Below are positions 16,829-23,762 of a stretch of DNA of 64,000 nucleotides, piece after piece. The notes beneath the pieces are model-generated. The model was not told the DNA's origin and did not search any database. It saw only the letters and a program-made list of their open reading frames with translations. Every line of letters starts with the position of its first letter. Position 1 is the stretch's first letter. The position numbers were made by a program, and so were the translations under genes. Origin of the DNA: CAVROP01 sp050008495 (GTDB taxonomy: Bacteria > Acidobacteriota > Terriglobia > UBA7540); contig JBEKMN010000012.1 in assembly GCA_050008495.1 (NCBI GenBank), positions 1 to 64,000 of the forward strand, in the 5' to 3' direction.

Positions 16829-18364
16829 TTACGCGCTTGCCCCCACCTTCTCCAACTCCGCTCCCGTGGCTGCTGCCACGTCGGCGTGCAGCGAGTTGCC
16901 GTGTGAATCCATGGTCACGATGGCGGGAAAATCCTTGGCTTCAAAGACCCACATGGCTTCGGGAACGCCGAGTTCTTCGAGCAGGTAAACGCCGTGGACC
17001 TTAGGCAGGCATCGGGCGTAGAACTGTGCCGCGCCGCCGATGGCATGGAGATAAACAGCTCCGTGTTCCTTCAGGCCCGCGAGTGTTTTCGCGCCCATGC
17101 CGCCTTTGCCCATCACGGCGCGGATGCCGAAGCGCTTGATCACATCGGCCTCGTAAGGCTCTTCGCGGATGCTGGTAGTGGGGCCGGCAGCGTTGGTGCG
17201 CCAGCGAACATCGGGCGGCGTTCCTTCTTTCATCATAACCGGGCCGCAGTGGTAGAGGATGGCGCCGTTAAGGTCGCAAGGCGCGTCGTGGTGCATCAGG
17301 TAAGTGTGGGCGGCGTCGCGCCCGGTAATCATGGGACCATTGATGAGAACCACGTCGCCAACTTTCAGGGCGCGAACCTTCTCTTCGCTGAGCGGTGTTT
17401 CCAGCCGTATTTCCCTGCCTGAGACCTGGAACCCGGCGCCTGCCACCAACTTCTCAACGGGCCGCTCCGGGTCGCGGTACAGCCACTGCGTGATGGCGCC
17501 GGATTCGACGTCGAGCAACATCCCAAGTCGCCGGAAGGCCCAGCAATCGTAGGCGACGGAAACGAAGAAGCTGGCGGGCAGGCGGTTGGCTGCGGTGATT
17601 TTGCAACCGATCAGGGAGGCCTTGCCCCCGAAGCCCATCGGACCGACTCCAATCTTGTTAGCCTCGACCATAATCTCCTGTTCGAGCCTGGCCAGCGCGG
17701 GGTCGGGGTTCACATCGTCGAGCGAGCGAAACAGTTGCAGCTTCGCTAAATGGTAGCCCGCCGCACGGTCGCTGCCGATGCAGGCGCCAATCGCCCCAGG
17801 CGCGCAACCCTGTCCCTGCGCCTGCCACACGGCGTGCAACAAGCACTTCTTGACGCCCGCAAGGTCGCGGTCGGCGCGGCCCAGATGCTCGAGCGTGCAA
17901 GGCACCGAATACTGAATGTTCATGTTCTCGCAGCCGCCGCCTTTGAGGAGCAGCCGCACCTCGATATCAGGGTCCTCCCACTGCTCGAAGTGGACGACGG
18001 GAGTGCCGGGGCCGAGATTGTTGCCGCTGTTCTTCCCAGTAATCGAGTCTACCGAATTGGGCCGCAGCTTGCCGCGCTTCGTCGCTTCCGCGACGGCCTC
18101 GTGGATCTGCTTCTTCATTATTATCTGGTTTACGCCCACAGGGGTTTTGATTTCAAAGGTGGGCATGCCCGTGTCCTGGCAGATCGCCCCTTCGTTTTCG
18201 TGAGCCATATCAATATTCTGGCCAATGATAACCAGCGCCTGTCCCGCTTGGGTTGACGGCTCCTCGGTCTTGATCGCTACGCCCATGGCCTGGCGGACGT
18301 CGGGCGGCAGGTTCGTAGAAGTCTGAATAATCAATTCCAACATGCTCTCTTTGAAGAATTGCAT
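16829..18364 (-). CDS. Fumarate hydratase, class I (iron-sulfur type, fused subunits)
   Basis: 511 aa. Interconverts fumarate and malate in the TCA cycle using an oxygen-sensitive [4Fe-4S] cluster. The N-terminal (alpha) part runs to about residue 300, with cysteines in ICQDTGMPTF, GGGCENMNI and IGACIGSDRA as cluster-ligand candidates. The C-terminal (beta) part from about residue 310 contains VLINGPMITGRDAAH, HCGPVM, GPTTSIREEPYEADVI and GKGGMGAKTL. Both halves are fused, as in FumA/FumB. The start is supported by GGAGGG six bases upstream. It is probably a single-gene unit, as both neighbours are functionally unrelated. Confidence 0.95.
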   Translation of the reverse strand: MQFFKESMLELIIQTSTNLPPDVRQAMGVAIKTEEPSTQAGQALVIIGQNIDMAHENEGAICQDTGMPTFEIKTPVGVNQIIMKKQIHEAVAEATKRGKLRPNSVDSITGKNSGNNLGPGTPVVHFEQWEDPDIEVRLLLKGGGCENMNIQYSVPCTLEHLGRADRDLAGVKKCLLHAVWQAQGQGCAPGAIGACIGSDRAAGYHLAKLQLFRSLDDVNPDPALARLEQEIMVEANKIGVGPMGFGGKASLIGCKITAANRLPASFFVSVAYDCWAFRRLGMLLDVESGAITQWLYRDPERPVEKLVAGAGFQVSGREIRLETPLSEEKVRALKVGDVVLINGPMITGRDAAHTYLMHHDAPCDLNGAILYHCGPVMMKEGTPPDVRWRTNAAGPTTSIREEPYEADVIKRFGIRAVMGKGGMGAKTLAGLKEHGAVYLHAIGGAAQFYARCLPKVHGVYLLEELGVPEAMWVFEAKDFPAIVTMDSHGNSLHADVAAATGAELEKVGASA

Positions 18365-18429
18365 TGGGCCCTCCGGTGGGAATTATAGCGCTGAACGGGA
18401 GGAAGGATTCGGGATTCAGAACATGGAGG

Positions 18430-18493
18430 ACGGACAACTGACGACGGACAACGGGCGGTCCGCGGAATCCAGAATCAATAATCCAGAATCAAA
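18430..18493 (+). repeat. Two short 7-bp repeat runs
   Basis: 18430-18457 reads as four 7-base units (acggaca, actgacg, acggaca, acgggcg). 18466-18493 is four units alternating aatccag with aatcaat/aatcaaa. The second run overlaps the stop codon of the adjacent LOG-family gene. Confidence 0.6.
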
Positions 18494-19346
18494 TGAACGG
18501 ATGCTTGACCACCGTTCTGATTTGCAGGATGCGGGTCAGGTCCTCCTTAATTATACCGAACCCCTCCTGGGGCGAGTCTGCGAAGCGGATGAGTTTGAGG
18601 TCGTCCTCCGAAATAGTCCCCGCCTCGAGGAAATAGTCGAAATTGATGGCGCGTTTCCAAAAGCTCGAGCCATAGAGCACAATCGTAACGCGGTGTCCCA
18701 TCTTGTGCGTTTGAAGGAGAGTAAGCATTTCGAAAAGCTCGTCCAAAGTGCCGAAGCCGCCCGGAAAGGCGATGAGGGCTCGGGCGGGCTGGGCAAACCA
18801 GAGCTTGCGCATAAAGAAGTATCGGAACAGGAAGCCGAGCTCAGGCGAGATATAAGGGTTGGGCCGTTGCTCAACGGGAAGCGTGATGTTCAACCCAATG
18901 GACTGGCCGCCGGCTTCGGCAGCGCCTCGGTTGGCGGCCTCCATAATACCCGGGCCCCCGCCCGAACAGACCACCATGAAAAGGGGGCGGAGAGTAAGCG
19001 CCCATTCCGTGACAAGGCGTGAGAGCTCCCGCGCGTCCTCGTAGTATTGGGACATTTCGAGGTCCGTGCGCGCTCGCTGCAACGCTGCGGCAAAGGGGCC
19101 CTTGCCTCCGTCTCCGCCCTTTCCTTCCAACTCCTGAACCCTCCGGAGCACTTCTGCGCGCGGCCGGATGCGAGCCGAACCGAAAAAGACCACCGTGTGA
19201 TGGATGCCCAAACGCCTCAGCCGGGCCTGCGGTTCCAGGTATTCGCTCAGGATGCGCAACATCCTGGCATCACCGCTTTCCAGAAAATGGTGGTTCTGAT
19301 AGGCCACTAAAAGTGTCTCTTTAGCTTCGTGCTTCTTTATCGCCAT
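18489..19346 (-). CDS. LOG family protein (TIGR00730/lysine-decarboxylase-like Rossmann fold)
   Basis: 285 aa. The family signature is intact: VVCSGGGPGIMEAANRGAAEAGG (nucleotide-binding loop) and FPGGFGTLDELFEML (PGGxGTxxE catalytic motif). Family members hydrolyse nucleoside 5'-monophosphates of the cytokinin type, or other nucleotides, releasing ribose 5-phosphate; the bacterial physiological substrate is often unknown. The N-terminal 70 residues are an extension with the HHTVVFFGSARI strand. The start is preceded by GGAGAG. It is transcribed with fumarase on the minus strand, 124 bp upstream. Confidence 0.88.
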   Translation of the reverse strand: MAIKKHEAKETLLVAYQNHHFLESGDARMLRILSEYLEPQARLRRLGIHHTVVFFGSARIRPRAEVLRRVQELEGKGGDGGKGPFAAALQRARTDLEMSQYYEDARELSRLVTEWALTLRPLFMVVCSGGGPGIMEAANRGAAEAGGQSIGLNITLPVEQRPNPYISPELGFLFRYFFMRKLWFAQPARALIAFPGGFGTLDELFEMLTLLQTHKMGHRVTIVLYGSSFWKRAINFDYFLEAGTISEDDLKLIRFADSPQEGFGIIKEDLTRILQIRTVVKHPFI

Positions 19347-19783
19347 TCTTGTCTCTCCAAAAAAGATATGAAACAGAGAATACCAAACCGAGGTGTCTTT
19401 GGGTTGGCAAATTCTGCGATCGGGGTGATCCGGAGATCCGGTGATGGGGAGAGCCGGTGACCGGTCGAGTAGAGTATTTCTCCAGCGGCTACCTTCCTCC
19501 CATCGGTTGGTATGGGCTCCAACAGTGAAGTCTGTCGTGCTGAGCGCAGCGAAGCATCCCGGCAGTCCGCACGGTCAGTGAAGAGTGCAAACAACGACTG
19601 AGATTCTTCGCCCGCCAAAATACAGCGGGCTCAGAATAACAGCTAAAGTGGTATGAGGGTCACCCAATCACGCGATCAGATCTTCACCCGTTCACCCGAT
19701 TTCGCGGTGCCGTTTTGCTTGCCCTCCGACGGATCGCAAGATAATATAGCGGGGTCCATTCGTACCTGATGGAGGAGCACAAA
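19347..19783. other. Divergent intergenic region with a palindromic element nested in inverted 7-bp arrays
   Basis: 437 bp without a gene. 7-base units lie at 19418-19459 (gatcggg, gtgatcc, ggagatc, cggtgat and others), with roughly reverse-complement units at 19660-19701. Between them is an interspersed palindrome with arms 19534-19565 (gtcgtgctgagcgcagcgaa...) and 19594-19637 (ending gctcagaataac). Its right arm is interrupted by a small CCCGC...GCGGG hairpin at 19611-19629. Confidence 0.65.
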
Positions 19784-21139
19784 ATGTCGTTTGTCACACG
19801 CCGGCAATTCATACGGCAGAGCGCCGCCGGGGCTACTGCACTGGGATTATTCCTCAATGGAAAACGAGTCCAATTGGAAGCTGCGCCGCTGCCCAAGCCC
19901 GCCAGCCCTAATGATCGGATCAACGTCGGTTTCATCGGCTACGGCATCCGCGGATGTTATCTGATGGAAAACGTAAAGCAGACGGAGCAGGCGAACCTTG
20001 TTGCCGTGGCCGACTGCTACCAAGGGCATCTCGACCGTGCCAAGGAACGCACTGACGGCGCGATTGAGACCTATTTTGCGCAGTATAAGAAGCTGCTCGA
20101 TCGAAAAGACCTTGACGCCGTAGTCATCGCGACGCCGGACCACTGGCACACGCCCATACTGCTGGACGCTGTGGCAGCCGGGAAGGACGTTTACATCGAA
20201 AAGCCGATGACGTACTGCATTGAAGAGGGGCAGAAGATCATCGAGGCGGCGACGCGCACAAACCGCATGGTGCAGGCTGGGAGCCAGTGGGTATCTGCTC
20301 CCATGCACAAAAAGGCAAAAGAGATCGTGCGGTCAGGAAAAATCGGCAAAGTAACGAAGGTCGTCGCCTTCTACAACCGGAACAGCTCCACCGGCGCGTG
20401 GAATTATCCCATCCCGCCGGATTTGAAGGAGGGCGTGAACTTCAACTGGGAGGAATGGCTGGGGCCCGCTCCCAAGCGCCCCTTCGATCCCGAGCGGGTG
20501 TTCCGGTACCGGAAATACTGGGATTACTCCGGCGGCATTTCCACCGACCTCTTCGTCCATCTGATTAACACCATCCACTTCGTGATGGACGCCCCGATGC
20601 CGGACACGGTGGCCGCCATCGGCTGCATCCTGGCGCGTCATGATGGCCGCGAAGTACCGGATACGCTCGATGCGCTGTTCGACTACCCGACTTTCCACGT
20701 GAACATGGGCTCGACCATGAACAACGCCAGCGGTTCTCAACAAGGCATTCAGTACCTCGGCACCGAAGGCACGCTGATGGTCAGCCTGGGCGCAGACATG
20801 ACCTTGACCAACGAGACTGTAAGAGAAAGTTACCAGTCGCAGGTCGAGCCGTGGCCCAAGAAGCTGCAGGACCAATTCTGGGCGGAAGGAAACCACCGCG
20901 AGGAGTCGAACCCTTATGTGCGAACCGAAGGGTCCTTGGACTTCAAGCCCGGCGGCCCGGACGCGGTCATCTTCCACCTGAACGCCTTCTTCGATTCCGT
21001 TCGAACTCGGCGCGAACCCGTGGAAAACGCCGCCATGGGGCACCACTCCGCCGCCGCCGGCCACATGGTGAATCTCTCCGTGCGCAGCGGCAAGAAGATA
21101 TGTTGGGACGCCGCGGCCGGCAAGGCCAGGGAAGCGTAA
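19784..21139 (+). CDS. Tat-exported Gfo/Idh/MocA family oxidoreductase
   Basis: 451 aa. It starts with a clear twin-arginine leader: VTRRQFIRQSAAGATALGLF, ending near residue 35. The Rossmann domain follows (INVGFIGYGIRGCYLMENV, VAVADCYQGHLDRA), then DAVVIATPDHWHTPILLDAV and GKDVYIEKPMTYC with the catalytic-motif lysine. The substrate domain contains YWDYSGGISTDLFVHLINTIHFVMD. The start at 19784 is chosen because GGAGGAG lies ahead of it; the ATG at 19769 overlaps that Shine-Dalgarno sequence. Periplasmic members of this family bind NAD(P) before export. The substrate is probably a sugar derivative. Confidence 0.92.
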   Translation: MSFVTRRQFIRQSAAGATALGLFLNGKRVQLEAAPLPKPASPNDRINVGFIGYGIRGCYLMENVKQTEQANLVAVADCYQGHLDRAKERTDGAIETYFAQYKKLLDRKDLDAVVIATPDHWHTPILLDAVAAGKDVYIEKPMTYCIEEGQKIIEAATRTNRMVQAGSQWVSAPMHKKAKEIVRSGKIGKVTKVVAFYNRNSSTGAWNYPIPPDLKEGVNFNWEEWLGPAPKRPFDPERVFRYRKYWDYSGGISTDLFVHLINTIHFVMDAPMPDTVAAIGCILARHDGREVPDTLDALFDYPTFHVNMGSTMNNASGSQQGIQYLGTEGTLMVSLGADMTLTNETVRESYQSQVEPWPKKLQDQFWAEGNHREESNPYVRTEGSLDFKPGGPDAVIFHLNAFFDSVRTRREPVENAAMGHHSAAAGHMVNLSVRSGKKICWDAAAGKAREA

Positions 21140-21144
21140 GCAGC

Positions 21145-21300
21145 CGTCAGCTATCAGATCTCAGCCTTCAGCGAGCCAGAGGGGACGTCTCGCCGTTCGT
21201 TCTTGGCCGAACACACGCTGGGACAGGCCTTCCCCCTACGACCACTAAAGTTGGTAACGAAGCGTTTGCTGATAGCTGATGGCTGAGAGCTGACAGCTAC
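21145..21300. repeat. Inverted pair of 7-bp repeat arrays
   Basis: Units cgtcagc, tatcaga, tctcagc and cttcagc (21145-21172) are answered by gctgata, gctgatg, gctgaga and gctgaca (21268-21295) in inverted orientation. The pair brackets the space between two convergent genes, so the RNA could form a long imperfect hairpin on either strand. The same gctgatg/gctgaga family recurs at 47589-47620. Confidence 0.7.
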
Positions 21301-21302
21301 GT

Positions 21303-22682
21303 TTAATTCACCCACGGGCGCGCGGCTTTGTAAGCTGCTATGCGTTCGGGGAGCCAATCCTTCAGAATAGGCGGCAAGTAAAACTTCGGCACGAGCAGGT
21401 CTTCCTCGGCTCGGATCAGCCCGTCCGCCAGCGCAGTTTTTGCCAGAGGAGTTTGGGGGTAGATGCGGATGCCGACGGTAATCTTCAAAGCCTCGAGATG
21501 AAGGGACTCGGCAAACGAAAGGCTCTCCTCGACGCTGTCCTTCGTCTCTCCGGGGCCTCCCAAGAGCAGGAATCCCATCCGCTCGATTCCGGCCTCCGCG
21601 AACATTGTTGAGATGGCTCTGATTTCCTCCTGATCGAATTGCTTGCCGAGGCTTCGCAGCATTTCGTTCGAGCCACTCTCGAATCCAAAGCTGATCTGCC
21701 GGCAGCCGCCCCGGCGCATGAGTTCCACCAGTTCTGTATCGACCCCCTTGGGATAAATGATGGACCAGAGATTGAGGTCGAGTTCCGCTCGAATCAAGTG
21801 CCGGCAAAGGTCCTTTGCATAGTCCAGCGGTAAGTTGAAAGCGTTATCGACGAAGTTGAAATTCCGGCAGCCCGTTTCCCTCAATTGCGCCAGCCACTTC
21901 ACTACCCGAGCGGGCGAACGTCTCCGTATCCCTCTTCCCTCGATGAGGCTGGTCGAACAGTAGGTGCAGTCCAGCGGACAGCCTCGCCGGCTCTGCACCG
22001 GCACCCAGAGCTTGCGCTTGCCGGCGCCCGGCGGAATCCAGAGGCTGGGCTCCGGGAGAGGCAGTTCGTCGAGGTTCTCCACAAAAACACGCCGGCGCGG
22101 TTCGCGGTCTGCCTCCGCTCCGTCTCCCCCCCGGAACGAGCAACCGTTGTCACCCCCGCGTAAGCGGGGGCCCACACCAGCGGCGGATTCCCGCTTCCGC
22201 GGAATTGACGAGAAGCGGCTGGGCAGGTGGACTCCAGGAAGATCCGAGACTTCCCTGCCCTTGCCTAGTTGATCCAGCAAGAGAGGGAAAACAGCCTCTC
22301 CTTCACTTTGAATTCCCACGTCGGCGCCCAGATAATCCAACGCACTCTGAGGGAAAATGCTGTAACCCGCCCCGCCCAGCACAATCGGGGCCTCGGACAA
22401 ACTTCGACAATTGGCTATGACCGCCTTGACCGGCGCGAGCAGGAACCGGGGTTCTGCCATGTTCTGGTCATCGATGTTTCGCACCGAAACCCCGATGACG
22501 TCCGGGCGGAAGTGCTCGATGGCGTGCTTAACGCTCGAGTTCGGATTTTTTTCGAACATCAGGTTCAGCAGGACTGCGTCGTGGCCAGCGCGGCGTGTTG
22601 CGGCCGCCACGTCGGCAGCGCCCAGTGGGAGGGTGGGCATACTTATCGTATCGGTGTTGGCGGAAATCAGGAGAACCCTCAT
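21303..22682 (-). CDS. B12-binding-domain radical SAM protein
   Basis: 459 aa. Residues 1-140 form a cobalamin-binding-like Rossmann domain (MRVLLISANTD, DVIGVSVRNID, IVLGGAGYSIFP). The radical SAM motif CPLDCTYC is at residues 235-242, followed by the usual VKWLAQLRETG, CRQISFGFESGSNEML and ERMGFLLLGGPGET segments. Residues about 158-190, between the two domains, are translated from an inserted palindromic repeat (PRKRESAAGVGPRLRGGDN). The DNA is at 22113-22211, and the frame stays open. The start follows AGAGGTG. Methyl transfer or a related radical reaction is possible, but the substrate cannot be inferred. Confidence 0.9.
   Translation of the reverse strand: MRVLLISANTDTISMPTLPLGAADVAAATRRAGHDAVLLNLMFEKNPNSSVKHAIEHFRPDVIGVSVRNIDDQNMAEPRFLLAPVKAVIANCRSLSEAPIVLGGAGYSIFPQSALDYLGADVGIQSEGEAVFPLLLDQLGKGREVSDLPGVHLPSRFSSIPRKRESAAGVGPRLRGGDNGCSFRGGDGAEADREPRRRVFVENLDELPLPEPSLWIPPGAGKRKLWVPVQSRRGCPLDCTYCSTSLIEGRGIRRRSPARVVKWLAQLRETGCRNFNFVDNAFNLPLDYAKDLCRHLIRAELDLNLWSIIYPKGVDTELVELMRRGGCRQISFGFESGSNEMLRSLGKQFDQEEIRAISTMFAEAGIERMGFLLLGGPGETKDSVEESLSFAESLHLEALKITVGIRIYPQTPLAKTALADGLIRAEEDLLVPKFYLPPILKDWLPERIAAYKAARPWVN
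22151..22210. repeat. Double-hairpin interspersed repeat inside a coding sequence
   Basis: CCCCCGCGTAAGCGGGGG (22153-22170) and ATTCCCGCTTCCGCGGAATT (22187-22206) are two palindromes sixteen bases apart. They resemble the widespread 'ATTCCCGCG..CGCGGGAAT' family. They encode the odd linker of the radical SAM protein. Confidence 0.7.
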
Positions 22683-22754
22683 GATTCACCTCTTCACCGT
22701 CGTCAGGGCAACCCTTGTGGTTGCCCGTGCGCGGCCGCCATAGTCGCCCCTGGG

Positions 22755-23675
22755 TCAGCTAGCCTTAACGATGTCACTTACGCGGTCGAGATCGAGCCGC
22801 AAGTCGCCGTCCTCGTCGACATCGAAGGCTCGAGCGAATTTCGCGCCCCACACAATCTCATCGTAGCGGTAGGAATAGCGGGCGTGCACGGTCTGGCTGA
22901 AACGGTCGTCGACACCCTTGATAAGGATCAGGAGTTCCGCCTGTAATTGCTCGAGATCAGCGGCGGTCTTCTTATAAAGCGGGCTTTCGGCATCCAGAAC
23001 ATGAACAATCGTCCAGGTCAGAGGCATGAACAGGACGGTGGGTCGCTCGAGCTCCAGGCGTTCATACTTGCGCTCCAGGCGCCCGTCCACGGGTTGCACC
23101 GTCATGAGCAGCATCCGGGCCTCGAGCTCCATCAGGTTGCTGACGCTGCGATTCACCACGCGGAACTGAAGGCTCGTGCTGTCCTGGTAGGGCGCCACGA
23201 TCATCAACTTGCTGAAGCCGATCCGGGCCGTGGGGCGCGACAGGCGGCCAACCAGGAAGCCGGTAGCTACTGCGAAACCCAACAGGCCGATCATCGCCTC
23301 TGTGGAGGAGATCAAGTTCGCGGCCGCGGTCTCCGGCCAGATGGCCCCGTAGCCGACGGTGGTCAAGGTCTGCGAACTGAAAAAGAACGCGTCCAGAAAT
23401 CGGCTAAACGACGTGGCGGATGCGTGATGAACCCGCTCGACGCCGCCCACCCAATAGTAGAGAACCGCGAAAAGCAGGTTGACGCTGACGAAACCTGCAA
23501 ACAGCAGCGTCATGAACACCGTCCAGGGCGTGTTGAGAAGGAAAAGATAAGGACTAACATCCCGCCAGGTTCTGCCGCGGCGTTTAACGTTGAACTCGCC
23601 GTCGTCGCGGATCACACGCCGCAGCTTGGCGCTGTATTGTTGCGTTAGACCGGGATCGAAATCTGGCTTTTTCAT
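22755..23675 (-). CDS. Inward-rectifier type potassium channel (KirBac-like)
   Basis: 306 aa. Helix 1 lies at residues 52-75, followed by the pore helix and selectivity filter TVGYG (106-110, in SSQTLTTVGYGAIWPE) and helix 2 at 120-145. The C-terminal 160 residues are the beta-rich cytoplasmic Kir domain, with segments FRVVNRSVSNLMELEARMLLM, LPLTWT-like FMPLTWTIVHVLDAESPL and ILIKGVDD. Family members conduct K+ as tetramers. No Shine-Dalgarno sequence is visible before the ATG. It is divergent from the Ser/Thr kinase gene, 87 bp away. Confidence 0.92.
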   Translation of the reverse strand: MKKPDFDPGLTQQYSAKLRRVIRDDGEFNVKRRGRTWRDVSPYLFLLNTPWTVFMTLLFAGFVSVNLLFAVLYYWVGGVERVHHASATSFSRFLDAFFFSSQTLTTVGYGAIWPETAAANLISSTEAMIGLLGFAVATGFLVGRLSRPTARIGFSKLMIVAPYQDSTSLQFRVVNRSVSNLMELEARMLLMTVQPVDGRLERKYERLELERPTVLFMPLTWTIVHVLDAESPLYKKTAADLEQLQAELLILIKGVDDRFSQTVHARYSYRYDEIVWGAKFARAFDVDEDGDLRLDLDRVSDIVKAS

Positions 23676-23762
23676 GGATCATCAATGATATCATTTAAGC
23701 AGTCTGCCTGTGCCAATGAGAGCATTGGGGAGTGGCCTGTAGGCGCCCGGACGGGACCAATC

